DNA of 64,000 nt. It comes from Leptolyngbyaceae cyanobacterium JSC-12 (GTDB taxonomy: Bacteria; Cyanobacteriota; Cyanobacteriia; Leptolyngbyales; Leptolyngbyaceae). Positions 35,815 to 45,506 of this stretch are shown here, in pieces. The stretch lies in contig CM001633.1 in the NCBI GenBank assembly GCA_000309945.1, forward strand, positions 3,312,199 to 3,376,198, written 5' to 3'. A model generated the notes under the pieces. It worked only from the letters and a program-made list of their open reading frames with translations, was not told the origin of the DNA and made no database searches. Each line of letters begins with the position of its first letter. Position 1 is the stretch's first letter. The translations under genes and the position numbers were made by a program.

Positions 35815-38235
35815 TCATCGGCGCATGTGCTCTTCTAACAGTGCCTTTGCCCGTGGGCGATACAGTAAGTAGAACAGCGATTCGATATAACGGAACATAT
35901 CTTCTCGGTTCTCCTTTGAGGTGTAGTTCCAGAAGCCATAAATTTTCGCAAGTGACAACAGGCGTGTAGTGTGAATCTTCCAGGTGTAGGTGCTGTAGAC
36001 TCGCTCAATTCCACGCTGAGAAATTTCAGTCCAGTAGTTGGGGTTCCGCTCGCAGGCTTGCACGAAGTTCAAAATAATTTCTGCCATTTCTTCGTGATGG
36101 GTAGGGTTGATGTAAAACCCGTTGTGTTTATCCTGAATAATTTCCAGGGGTCCACCAAACCGAGTCGCAAACGTGGGCAGCCCGGTAATCATTGCTTCCA
36201 GGATAGTAAGACCAAACGCTTCAAACAGGGCAGGCTGCACGAAAATACCTTGATGGTCGGCGATGATGCGGTAGACTTCGCCAGAATCGGCTTTAGGTAA
36301 CCGCACTCCCAACCAGCGAACTTTGCCATGCAGGTTATATTCGTCAATTACCTGGTACAGCTTTTGAATTTCACTGATTTCTTCATGATCCGTGGATTCC
36401 TCCGTGCGGAGTTTACCGGCAATCAAGATCAAATTGCAGTGCTCTTGTAAGCCTTTGCTCTTGCCGTAGCATTCTGCTAATCCTGTCAGGTTTTTGATGC
36501 GATCAAGCCGTGCCATTGAAAACAGTGGGCGTTTATCTGGATCGTCCAAAGTGCCGTATACCTGAGCTGGATCATCCAGCGTGAAGAGGAGTTCTTCCAG
36601 GCGATCGCGTTCTGTCAACAAACGATCTTCCTTGCGAGTGTAAGGAAAATAAACATGCTCATTTACACCAGGCGGCACCACATTAAACTTGGGACTGAAC
36701 AATTCAATCCCACTGACGACATGGTAAAGGTCCGGCATGGTGAAACATTTGTAAGACTCATACTGTCCTACGCTGTCTGGAGTTCCCACAATTTCCTGAT
36801 AGGTGCTACTAATCACAAAATGCGCCGCATTCATGGCAATCAGGTCAGCCGTAAATTGCAGCGAGAAGTGGTACTTATCTTCCAAATCTTGCCAGTAAAG
36901 ATTACTAAATAGGTACTTGGATTTTTCCAAGGCGTGCGCAATATTGCACTGGGTCACTTCCATCCGGCGAGATAGCAAAAACGCCACCAGGTTGCCGTCG
37001 GAGTAATTGCCTACGATCAAATCAGGTTTACCACCAAACTCTGCCCGGAGTTCCCGTTCTGCATCAATAGCATAGGTTTCCAAATAGGGCCAGATCTCAA
37101 ATCGGGAAATCCAGTTTTGGGTCAGTCGGGGGTTAAATTCTCGGAACGGGACCCGCAAAATCCAGGCATCCTCAGTGCCATAGACCTTTTCAAGACGCTG
37201 ATTACAGGTTGTCCCATCACTGTTGGGAATTAACCGTGTTAGTACAATCACTTTGGGATGCACGTTTAATACATCCAACCCCGCCAACTCAATATCTTCT
37301 TGAAGTTGCTTCTCTAAACTCTTAACCTGATCCAGAATATAAACCACCTGCCCACCAGTGTCAGGTCGTCCCAATACACCTTCTTGCCCAAACCAACCAT
37401 GAGGTGATACCAATACGATCCGAAAAATCATCGGAATGCGCGAAATAAATGCTTCTAGAACCTGATGATCGGGTGAGTCAATCAGTTGATCTAGGATTTC
37501 TAAGGTGTCATGGACGCGGCGTGCGGTGTTTCCCCATCCTGGTTCAAAGCCAAGATCTTGCAGATCAAACCGGAATTGCTCATAAGGTTGGTCAGCGGGG
37601 CGATCGCTCACGAAATTAATCGCCTGTTTAACCCGATCAGAAAGTCGCTGTTGAGTTTGGATGCGTTCATTAATCAGCAATTGCGAGCCGTTGTAACAAT
37701 GTAAACGCAAGAAATTGAATAAGGCATCTTGCCATTGCCGCGGATCTTGAAACAATTTGCTGGAGAGGTAACGGTTCAAAAATGCAACACCTTTTCCAAT
37801 GTTTTTAGGGTCGCGGATGGTGGGTGAATAGTCATAAAACGGCTGGAAATCGATTTCCATCACGTCGCCTTCTTGAGGATGGAAGCGATTGACGAAGCGA
37901 TCGCGCAAATCCAGCAATTCCTGAGTACTCATCGGTTCAACAGTCAAGTCCTCTAACAGGCGATACGCCTCCTGACTAGCAATCCGAGGACGAATAATCA
38001 GGCAAAGACTTTCATTGTCAATGATAATTTCCTGGACGTAGTAAATCAACTTACTGAGATTTGATGCGTAATAAAACCGCTCAGACTTTTCATAATCTCG
38101 GCAGTAGTCCGCAAACATGGTCAGAATTTCGTTGCGTAGTAGATAACGCTTCTCCTGAGCACGCAGCAGACTGGCAAACTGCCGCAAGTTCGTTTTTTCA
38201 TCGCTATGTAATACAGCCTGGATCAGATCGGACAT
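35815..38235 (-). CDS. susA: Sucrose synthase
   Basis: 806 aa; reversibly converts sucrose plus ADP or UDP to ADP- or UDP-glucose and fructose. The glucosyltransferase (GT-B) core starts at about residue 280 (VLVSPHGWFGQEGVLGRPDT, GGQVVYILDQ) and continues to the nucleotide-sugar motif FEAFGLTILEAMITGLPTFA. The N-terminal domain is of the regulatory plant/cyanobacterial type and the length matches. In cyanobacteria it mainly cleaves sucrose, linking it to polysaccharide and nitrogen metabolism. It is a stand-alone gene. Confidence 0.95.
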   Translation of the reverse strand: MSDLIQAVLHSDEKTNLRQFASLLRAQEKRYLLRNEILTMFADYCRDYEKSERFYYASNLSKLIYYVQEIIIDNESLCLIIRPRIASQEAYRLLEDLTVEPMSTQELLDLRDRFVNRFHPQEGDVMEIDFQPFYDYSPTIRDPKNIGKGVAFLNRYLSSKLFQDPRQWQDALFNFLRLHCYNGSQLLINERIQTQQRLSDRVKQAINFVSDRPADQPYEQFRFDLQDLGFEPGWGNTARRVHDTLEILDQLIDSPDHQVLEAFISRIPMIFRIVLVSPHGWFGQEGVLGRPDTGGQVVYILDQVKSLEKQLQEDIELAGLDVLNVHPKVIVLTRLIPNSDGTTCNQRLEKVYGTEDAWILRVPFREFNPRLTQNWISRFEIWPYLETYAIDAERELRAEFGGKPDLIVGNYSDGNLVAFLLSRRMEVTQCNIAHALEKSKYLFSNLYWQDLEDKYHFSLQFTADLIAMNAAHFVISSTYQEIVGTPDSVGQYESYKCFTMPDLYHVVSGIELFSPKFNVVPPGVNEHVYFPYTRKEDRLLTERDRLEELLFTLDDPAQVYGTLDDPDKRPLFSMARLDRIKNLTGLAECYGKSKGLQEHCNLILIAGKLRTEESTDHEEISEIQKLYQVIDEYNLHGKVRWLGVRLPKADSGEVYRIIADHQGIFVQPALFEAFGLTILEAMITGLPTFATRFGGPLEIIQDKHNGFYINPTHHEEMAEIILNFVQACERNPNYWTEISQRGIERVYSTYTWKIHTTRLLSLAKIYGFWNYTSKENREDMFRYIESLFYLLYRPRAKALLEEHMRR

Positions 38236-38723
38236 CTGAAATTTCCCCTGCGTAAGTCAATGTTTAAAACCCAGAGTTCTCTGGGAAAGCAGCGAACAAA
38301 ACTGAATTTTTGAGAATGCACCTTGAGAATGTACCAACTCTAGACTATTGCCGCTAGTAACAACACTGTTTGGCGATCGCGCCTGACAAAAAATATGAGA
38401 CTACTCCCGCACGTTGCTCAACCATGAACACAGTACGTTAATGTTACTTAACGCACTCAGTAAAACTCATTTCTGCATCCTTAACGAATAACAGTTCTGA
38501 AGGATTACCTCAGATTTTATGCACGTTTTTTACAAAATTTGTCTCTCTCTAGTGGGGTTAGAAAGAATTGGGAAACGGGTTAGGAAACCCATCCACTTAA
38601 AGTGGATTGAATCAATAGGTTAAACTCAAAGCCTCTGAAATTACATTAACCAGAGCTTTACAGAAAGTGGGTGAAGCTACTGAGTTTGAGTTTAAAGTTC
38701 TGATGAAGATGTTGGCAACCTGA
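38236..38723. other. susA upstream region with a palindrome
   Basis: A 488-bp gap without a gene. It has a tandem-like pair (TTGAGAATG at 38312 and 38324, approximately), an inverted repeat CGTTAA-N6-TTAACG near 38437, and the dyad ATCCACTT-A-AAGTGGAT at 38591-38607. The dyads could be regulator sites for susA or for RNA ends. Nothing else is recognisable. Confidence 0.45.
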
Positions 38724-39809
38724 TCAGGCAGACGTCGGCAGCAGGCGATAAGTTACTCGAACTCCAGGACCAAAGACAATCGTATCTTCTGGCTGTAACT
38801 CAGCACCCTGGCAGCGCTGACCATTGATTAACAAACCATTGGTGCTGGCTTTGCCATCTGGGCTACCATCGACAATTTCATAAAACAAATACCCCTCTGG
38901 CATTGTTTTTTGCGTCAAAACCGCATGTTGACGAGAAACAAACTGGGAATGCAGGCAAATGTCAGTGCTGGGATCTCGCCCAACAACATAGGAATCTCGT
39001 TCCAGGATGATTTCGCGACGTCCCCAATCATCTTCGATGATTAATAGAGGCTGTCCCACAGGCAAAGAGAACACCTCAGCTGCAGCGGTGAATTTGGATG
39101 CAAAGATAACTTCGGAGTCGGTATCGCCTTCGACAAAGGTTTGATCACTGCCAAACCCAGAACCATACCAGGCGGGGTTAGTGGTTGGTTGGCGATCGCT
39201 GATGCCAATTTTTTCAGCCGCTAAGCTGCGGGCGTGCCAGGAAACTTGATCATCTGGGCAAATGACTAGAGCTTGGTCATAGCTGGCGATCGCTTCATCA
39301 TAGCGACGCAACTCAGCCAGAGAATTTCCCCGATTCCGCCAGGCCAGATTATTTTGGGGGTTAATTGCGATCGCCCGGTCGTAGCATAACAGCGCCTCTT
39401 CTGGCAAACTCAGCCCATACAGCAATGCATTGCCTCGATTCTGCCAGATTGCGCCATGGTTGGGACAATATTTCAGTGCCCGCTCGTAACAAGTGATCGC
39501 CTGAGAATAATCACCTAAACCATATTGAAATGCATTTCCCCGATCATGCCAAATTTCGCAAGCAGCATCTTCAGTGGGGTGCAAACTGAGGGCACGGTCA
39601 TAACTAGCGATCGCTTCAATATAATCACCCAGTCGTTCCAGCGCCAACCCCCTCTCATACCAAACCTCGTGGCAATTTGCCTGAAGTTCCAACACTTGAT
39701 TGAAAAACCATACTGCTTGCTCATAACCATTAACCGCAGCCGCAGCCAACCCCTGCCTAAATAACGCTAGAGCCTCGCGACTAAGTTTTAATTGACCGGT
39801 GTCAAGCAT
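38724..39809 (-). CDS. TPR-FHA signalling protein
   Basis: 361 aa with no signal peptide. Five or six TPR units (about 15-200), such as NNLAWRNRGNSLAELRRYDE, precede a C-terminal FHA domain (about 260-355). It carries the phosphothreonine-binding residues of VVGRDPSTDICLHSQFVSRQ, then HAVL and the later STNGLLINGQ. FHA domains bind phosphothreonine peptides, suggesting a partner in Ser/Thr kinase signalling. No kinase is adjacent. The linker between (residues 205-260) is acidic and probably disordered. Confidence 0.85.
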   Translation of the reverse strand: MLDTGQLKLSREALALFRQGLAAAAVNGYEQAVWFFNQVLELQANCHEVWYERGLALERLGDYIEAIASYDRALSLHPTEDAACEIWHDRGNAFQYGLGDYSQAITCYERALKYCPNHGAIWQNRGNALLYGLSLPEEALLCYDRAIAINPQNNLAWRNRGNSLAELRRYDEAIASYDQALVICPDDQVSWHARSLAAEKIGISDRQPTTNPAWYGSGFGSDQTFVEGDTDSEVIFASKFTAAAEVFSLPVGQPLLIIEDDWGRREIILERDSYVVGRDPSTDICLHSQFVSRQHAVLTQKTMPEGYLFYEIVDGSPDGKASTNGLLINGQRCQGAELQPEDTIVFGPGVRVTYRLLPTSA

Positions 39810-40280
39810 AATTTTTATCCGAAATGCACCTTTAGCAATCTGGACATCCCTATCTAGATTGAACCGGGCAGAGCAAGGCGATCATTTCATCAATTCTACC
39901 TAGGGCGTACAAAGCAAATGTGAAGTTATCACTGTCCTCACACTTTCTTTAAAGAGGAATACTTAAAGAATACTTCGCTATTCATTTGCCGATTCAACCC
40001 AGCAAATTCCATCCAGCAATGCAACATCCTTTAAAGAATCAGAAAACTATATTCATCCTAAATCATTTAGGAAATGCCAATTTTTGTAGAAAAATTAAAT
40101 TTAACATCCCTACCGGGTCAATTAAGCCAAGTTCGGATTACGTCCTAAACTCAGCATTCATATGACTACAAAATAAATGATTTAGTTTTTTGTAAGTTGG
40201 GTTTCATTTTTCAACTCAACTTATGCAAATTAATGAATCCACGGTCCTTAGCAAGTAAAAAGCCATTCAATTAATACCTG
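39810..40280. other. Upstream region of the TPR-FHA gene
   Basis: A 471-bp gap with a direct repeat GAATACTTAAA/GAATACTTCG (about 39956-39975) and low-complexity AT stretches. I see no gene or clear regulatory structure. The minus-strand TPR-FHA promoter presumably lies here. Confidence 0.4.
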
Positions 40281-41612
40281 TTAGTTCCGTCCTGTGGTTG
40301 ATAAGCCACCGACAATCAGAGATGGTGTATAACAGGAACCGTTCCAGTCTGCATCGCTGCCCAATTCAATCAGTTGTTTGAGTGCAGTATAGACATTGCC
40401 TGAGACCATCGTGTCTTTGACTCGCCCAATAATTTGCCCATTCTCAACACGGTAACCCAGGTCAACATTGATGGAAAATTCACCTGAAATACCTGCCCCA
40501 CCCCCCAACATTTGGTCAATGATTAAGCCATTGTCCATACTGGCAATGAGTTCAGACAAAGATTTGCCACCCCCTGCTCGTGATCGCGCCCCAGGTTCAA
40601 CGATTAAATTAAACATGCCAGGTGTTGGGTAGCTCCCTAGATCCGGGCGAAACCCATTACCCGTTGTACCGCTACCGAGGGTGCGTCCAGTGGTGCGATC
40701 CGTGTAGAACAACTTGAGGATTCCCTGATCAATAAAGGTAATCGGTCGAGTTGGAGTACCTTCATCATCAAAGGGGCAACTGAATGGACCCATATTGGGA
40801 TGTTGGAGCACGGTCAAGGCATCAGCTATGACAGGTTCATTCAAGCGATCGCTCCAGGGAGAGGCGCCTTCAATTACCTGTTTACCGTTAAGTGCTGCTT
40901 GCACCGTCCCCCACAACATATCTGCAGCTTTAGAGGTAAATAAAATTGGGACTTTACCGCTGATAGAAGTAGTATTTTCCTTTGCCCAATCAAGCCGCAT
41001 CAGAATTTGTTCGACGAGTGCCTCCGGATCCAGACTGCCGCGTTGGGTTTGCCCATCATACACACTCAGAAAGTCATCGCCTCTGATCCATTCCGCGGAA
41101 AAAGAACACCCTAACGTAGTATCGGTATACCCGTAATCTAAGCCTTGAGTATTCATCAGACGGGTTGTTTCCGCTTCACATTCCCACTCTGCTTCGCACA
41201 AGACATCTGGATAGGCATCTCGCACTAGCGCGATCGCCTGCGTCCCCCACTCGACAAGTTGTTCAACTGGAACCACTTCACCCAGATCGGGATATGCCAT
41301 CTTAGAGCCACTGGCTAGTTCAATAGTTTCGGGATCATTTAATTCACTCAGTGCCAACGCCCGATCTATTAGCAGTTGAGGGTCTACAGTGCCATAAGCT
41401 ACTGCTAAACCAGGACGCCCTTCTCGCCAAAGCCTGAGTGCTATGCCCTCTGCTTGGGCACTTTCCAACTGCTTCAGCCGATTGGCTTCAAAAAAAACTG
41501 GGCGCGACAGCGATCGCGACTGGAACACTTCTGCTGCTTCTGCTCCAGACCTTATGGCAAGATCGAGCAGTTGCTCTGCCAGCGTCGTTTTATGCAATTC
41601 TTCCGAACCCAT
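40281..41612 (-). CDS. TldD/PmbA family protein (PmbA-like)
   Basis: 443 aa, one half of the TldD-TldE/PmbA type metalloprotease system. It lacks the TldD zinc motif HEXXXH and carries the PmbA-like C-terminal GAGISGEFSINVDLGYRVENG and GRVKDTMVSGNVYTALKQ. PmbA/TldE partners TldD in processing peptides such as microcins and in degrading unfolded peptides. The tldD partner is not in the window. The family assignment is firm; the substrate is unknown. Confidence 0.85.
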   Translation of the reverse strand: MGSEELHKTTLAEQLLDLAIRSGAEAAEVFQSRSLSRPVFFEANRLKQLESAQAEGIALRLWREGRPGLAVAYGTVDPQLLIDRALALSELNDPETIELASGSKMAYPDLGEVVPVEQLVEWGTQAIALVRDAYPDVLCEAEWECEAETTRLMNTQGLDYGYTDTTLGCSFSAEWIRGDDFLSVYDGQTQRGSLDPEALVEQILMRLDWAKENTTSISGKVPILFTSKAADMLWGTVQAALNGKQVIEGASPWSDRLNEPVIADALTVLQHPNMGPFSCPFDDEGTPTRPITFIDQGILKLFYTDRTTGRTLGSGTTGNGFRPDLGSYPTPGMFNLIVEPGARSRAGGGKSLSELIASMDNGLIIDQMLGGGAGISGEFSINVDLGYRVENGQIIGRVKDTMVSGNVYTALKQLIELGSDADWNGSCYTPSLIVGGLSTTGRN

Positions 41613-41750
41613 AATGGTTGAGTCATCAGCGGTCAGCGATGGGCTGTCAACATAGATAAGCAGAGCGAATAGAAGGTATAAGAGAAGCGAATTCCTTTCA
41701 TTTCAGTGCTTCTAGCCTTTTATCTCTGCTGCTGCCAGCTACCAATCACT

Positions 41751-42617
41751 TTACGTCAAAACGGTCTCCTGCAATAACCAGAATCCAGCAAACGTTTCAG
41801 TATCTGGGGCAGCCTGGATTGCCAGAAAATGCACTCCGTTGGCTTTTTGCTTGGCGGTTTCAAAGTTTTGAGCTTCTGTTTGAACCTGGGCGTTATTTAG
41901 ACTGGCAAGAATCCAGCGATCGCTCCCCCCTGTCTCCAACAGCAATCTGGGAGTAGACTCGGTATCTAATTTGAGGGATCCCAACTCCAAACCAGACATC
42001 CAGCCCGCCATTGGCACTGCGCGTGGAGAGAAGATTATCACTCCTGGGACGATCGCGTCTGGTGACAGGTTTACTAAACTCAATGGAAATGCTTCACCAA
42101 AGTCAATTGCCCACTCATCCATCTCTTCCAGCATCCCTGCTTCTAACGAAACAAATGCCCACTTTTGCCCAATCAGCGCATCTGGCAAAGACTGCACGGC
42201 CGTCGTCGCAGCAAAACTGACCGATGGATTAGAACCTGCTTGAAACCCAGGATGCTTTGGGTATTCTTCTGCGAATCGTTGCTGCAACCATTGATTCAGC
42301 GCGTAGGTTCGGCGGCTTAACACAGATGGAAGATTTAGATCGTTGCAGGCTTTGGTAATCATATTCTTCATCGCTTGCCGAAAAAATCGAATCCGGCTGG
42401 GTGGGCTAGGAGCCTGAGCGATCGCAGTCTGCAATGCTTGCACCAACCGTTCCGAGTTCACCTCTGTACTGGCACAATACTCAGCAAATCGAAACAACCT
42501 ATCAGGTTCAGCCTTAATCTGGGTAGGGCTTTCGCATAACACCACCTCCCAAACCTTCTTGCCATGCTCATCTAAAATCGGGCGTGAGTAAAAATCCAGT
42601 TCCCAAATCGTAGTCAT
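41751..42617 (-). CDS. Tab2/Atab2 family RNA-binding protein
   Basis: 288 aa. The N-terminal WELDFYSRPILDEHGKKVWE and the conserved RRTYALNQWLQQR are typical of Tab2/Atab2 (DUF1092). The chloroplast homologues bind psaB mRNA and are needed for translation of photosystem I reaction-centre proteins. The cyanobacterial role is inferred by homology. It is a monocistronic-looking gene convergent with none of its neighbours. Confidence 0.85.
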   Translation of the reverse strand: MTTIWELDFYSRPILDEHGKKVWEVVLCESPTQIKAEPDRLFRFAEYCASTEVNSERLVQALQTAIAQAPSPPSRIRFFRQAMKNMITKACNDLNLPSVLSRRTYALNQWLQQRFAEEYPKHPGFQAGSNPSVSFAATTAVQSLPDALIGQKWAFVSLEAGMLEEMDEWAIDFGEAFPLSLVNLSPDAIVPGVIIFSPRAVPMAGWMSGLELGSLKLDTESTPRLLLETGGSDRWILASLNNAQVQTEAQNFETAKQKANGVHFLAIQAAPDTETFAGFWLLQETVLT

Positions 42618-42877
42618 GAAGAACGCAACAACGTAACATTGCAGATACCTGTAAACCCTATCACAGTCAGCTTTACGTCACTGTTGAAGTTTGCAATCCC
42701 TTTCATAAACCTAACCCTTTACTACCCCCCTCAGCCAGTAGGAACCTAGCCAAGTAGCATTTGGTCATGACATGATGAACCTGACATGGCTTAATAGTTC
42801 GTAATTGGAGCTAGGGTCATAGAGTAGTTGCTGTAGCAACTTTTGCGATCTCATACAGTTGAGGTATCTGATTTATA

Positions 42878-42907
42878 GATAGTTAACCCTGCCCTCAGTT
42901 AACTATC
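42878..42907. promoter_or_regulatory. Perfect 10-bp inverted repeat upstream of the radical SAM gene
   Basis: GATAGTTAAC and GTTAACTATC are separated by 10 bases and end 38 bp before the start codon at 42946. The half-site spacing is like an operator for a dimeric regulator, or an mRNA hairpin near the ribosome-binding site. No T-run follows, so a terminator is unlikely. The rest of the 328-bp gap (42618-42945) shows nothing else. Confidence 0.55.
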
Positions 42908-42945
42908 AAGATGATGGGCGCTGCATTTTTTTTACATGTGATCGA

Positions 42946-44535
42946 ATGAACATCCTACTGTTATATCCACGCTTCCCCAAGAGCTTTTGGTCTTTTGAAA
43001 AAACCCTCGCTCTCCTCAATCGCAAGGCAATGCTGCCGCCTTTAGGACTGGTGACAGTTGCGGCCATCTTGCCTCAAACCTGGAACTTTAAACTGGTTGA
43101 TCGCAATGTTCGCACTGTCACTGAAGCTGAGTGGGAATGGGCAGATCTGGTGATTTTGTCTGCCATGATTGTGCAAAAAGAAGATTTGCTAGATCAAATT
43201 CGGGAAGCTAAACAGCGAGGTAAAAAGGTCGCTGTAGGAGGTCCTTATCCAACCGCTTTGCCAGAAGACGCAAAAATGGCTGGAGCAGATTATTTAATTT
43301 TGGACGAAGGGGAAATTACCCTGCCAATGTTTGTGGAGGCGATCGCGCAAGGAGATGGATCAGGCATCTTTCGAGCTAATGGCGAAAAACCTGATGTTAC
43401 AACAACGCCCATTCCACGCTTTGATTTGTTGGAATTTGATGCTTACTCCGAAATGTCAGTACAGTTTTCACGGGGCTGCCCCTTCCAATGCGAATTCTGC
43501 GACATCATTGTGCTGTACGGGCGCAAACCCCGCACTAAAACACCTGCTCAGTTGCTTGCTGAACTGGAGCGCCTCTATGAACTAGGCTGGCGACGCAGCA
43601 TCTTTATGGTGGATGACAACTTTATTGGGAATAAGCGCAATGTCAAGCTCTTCCTTAAAGAACTTCAACCCTGGATGGTGGAACATGGCTATCCCTTCTC
43701 TTTTGCCACAGAAGCCTCAGTTGACTTAGCCAAAGACCAGGAACTCATGGATGCAATGGTGGCGTGTAATTTTGGTGCAGTGTTCCTTGGCATTGAAACT
43801 CCCGATGAAGCCAGCCTTGCCCTGACCCAGAAGTTCCAAAACACGCGAGATTCTCTCAGTGATGCGGTTCATGCTATTGCCAAATCAGGACTGCGGGTCA
43901 TGGCAGGATTCATTATCGGGTTTGATGGGGAAAAGCCCGGCGCGGGCGATCGCATTGTGCGGTTCGTAGAGCAAACCTCTATTCCAACAGCACTTTTCAG
44001 TATGCTTCAAGCCCTCCCTGACACAGCTTTGTGGCACCGCTTAGAAAAAGAAGGTCGGCTGCGCAATCAACTTTCCAACGGGAACCAAACCGCACTAATG
44101 AATTTTGTGCCAACTCGTCCCCTGGAAGATATTGCCCGTGAATACGTAGAAGCATTCTGGACGCTATATGAACCGAAGCGTTTCCTGGATCGCACCTATC
44201 GTCATTTCCGCATCCTGGGGCAGGCAACTTACCCGAAAAAGGGCAAGCGATCCGGTAAGAAATTGGATTGGGTCACCATCCGTGCCCTGTTAATCATTCT
44301 TTGGCGGCAAGGAATTGTCCGAGATACCCGTTGGCAGTTCTGGCGCAATCTGTGGAATATGTATCGCCACAATCCAGGAGGCATTAGTAGCTATCTCTCA
44401 GTTTGTGCCCAAATTGAACATTTTGTGGAATACCGCGAAATTGTACGTCGCGAAATTGAAGCCCAAATTGATGCTTACCTCATAGAAGAAGCCCGGTTGC
44501 AGAAAGACGGAGCAATTCCGGCTAATGCCGCCTAG
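42946..44535 (+). CDS. B12-binding radical SAM protein (DUF4070 type)
   Basis: 529 aa. The N-terminal B12-binding Rossmann domain starts NILLLYPRFPKSFWSFEKTL. The radical SAM core has the 4Fe-4S motif CPFQCEFC (C-X3-C-X2-C) at about residue 180. The C-terminal domain has the DUF4070 look. Relatives include HpnP, which methylates hopanoids at C-2, but many cyanobacterial paralogues have no known substrate. A lipid or natural-product methylation at an unreactive carbon is a reasonable inference. It is followed by an FkbM methyltransferase. Confidence 0.85.
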   Translation: MNILLLYPRFPKSFWSFEKTLALLNRKAMLPPLGLVTVAAILPQTWNFKLVDRNVRTVTEAEWEWADLVILSAMIVQKEDLLDQIREAKQRGKKVAVGGPYPTALPEDAKMAGADYLILDEGEITLPMFVEAIAQGDGSGIFRANGEKPDVTTTPIPRFDLLEFDAYSEMSVQFSRGCPFQCEFCDIIVLYGRKPRTKTPAQLLAELERLYELGWRRSIFMVDDNFIGNKRNVKLFLKELQPWMVEHGYPFSFATEASVDLAKDQELMDAMVACNFGAVFLGIETPDEASLALTQKFQNTRDSLSDAVHAIAKSGLRVMAGFIIGFDGEKPGAGDRIVRFVEQTSIPTALFSMLQALPDTALWHRLEKEGRLRNQLSNGNQTALMNFVPTRPLEDIAREYVEAFWTLYEPKRFLDRTYRHFRILGQATYPKKGKRSGKKLDWVTIRALLIILWRQGIVRDTRWQFWRNLWNMYRHNPGGISSYLSVCAQIEHFVEYREIVRREIEAQIDAYLIEEARLQKDGAIPANAA

Positions 44536-44710
44536 TAGTCTGTGGAGACGGTTTTACTGCAAAGTCATTTCAGCAAGTTTATCCTGTATTGAAACCCAAG
44601 CTATTTGATTTATGCTGATCTTGCCGATTACAACCGCAATGCTCGCCTAGAGTTTCTTTAATCGGAAATAGTGCATTACCTGTACCTGAAAATGACAGGA
44701 GTTTTTAGCG

Positions 44711-45478
44711 ATGAAGAGGCTTGTTAAAGAAATTTTAGAGGCTTTAGGGTTGTACGTAAAATCAATGGAGCGAGTTCGTTTCGGCGTTGAGTGGAGTCAA
44801 GATATTCGATACTTGCTGAACAGTACTCCCTTGGATCTGGTCGTCGATGTTGGTGCTAATGTTGGACAGACGGTATACGAGGTCTTGAAGCATTTTCCCA
44901 AAAGTCGTATTTATTGCTTTGAACCTGTTCCTTCTACCTTCCAAAAATTGGCAGAACAAACCGTTATTTTCCCAAATGTATTTCCGCTTAATATGGCGCT
45001 TGGAGATCAGCCATCTACCTGTTCAATGACTGCAAAACCTTGTGCAGAGCAGAATACATTTGTCTTTGATGTCGATGTAGCAAGATCTAATAATACTGAA
45101 ATAATTGACGTACAAATCGATACTCTTGATCGATTTTGTGCCAGCCATGGCATTAATCAGATTAACCTCTTAAAAGTTGATACTGAAGGTTATGAAATGA
45201 AAGTTTTAAGAGGAGCAGAACAACTACTTTCCTCAAAGCGTATTGACTACATCTTGGTAGAATGCGACTTCCTTAAGCGTTCGGATGAACCTCATGGCAA
45301 CTTCGTTGAAATCTTCAATTACTTACAACTTTTTCACTACAATGTGGTCGCTTTTTACACAGGCGGTGTTGATAATTTAGGTTGGAAGTGGGGAGATGTT
45401 CTTTTTCGTAGAGTTTTCAACGAGGAGCCTAGGTTTTTTGCAATGTCCCCATTTTGTCAGCGATCGCAAAAAATCTAG
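44711..45478 (+). CDS. FkbM family methyltransferase
   Basis: 255 aa. The SAM-binding motif LVVDVGANVGQTVYEVLKHF is followed by IYCFEPVP and the conserved LLKVDTEGYEMKVLRGAEQLL of FkbM O-methyltransferases. AGGAG lies ten bases before the ATG. These enzymes methylate hydroxyls of sugars or natural products. Its codon use is more AT-rich than that of the neighbours, and the gene may be acquired. Whether it works with the upstream radical SAM protein (175 bp away) is open. Confidence 0.85.
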   Translation: MKRLVKEILEALGLYVKSMERVRFGVEWSQDIRYLLNSTPLDLVVDVGANVGQTVYEVLKHFPKSRIYCFEPVPSTFQKLAEQTVIFPNVFPLNMALGDQPSTCSMTAKPCAEQNTFVFDVDVARSNNTEIIDVQIDTLDRFCASHGINQINLLKVDTEGYEMKVLRGAEQLLSSKRIDYILVECDFLKRSDEPHGNFVEIFNYLQLFHYNVVAFYTGGVDNLGWKWGDVLFRRVFNEEPRFFAMSPFCQRSQKI

Positions 45479-45506
45479 GCTAACTCACTGAGCACCAGTT
45501 TGGTCC

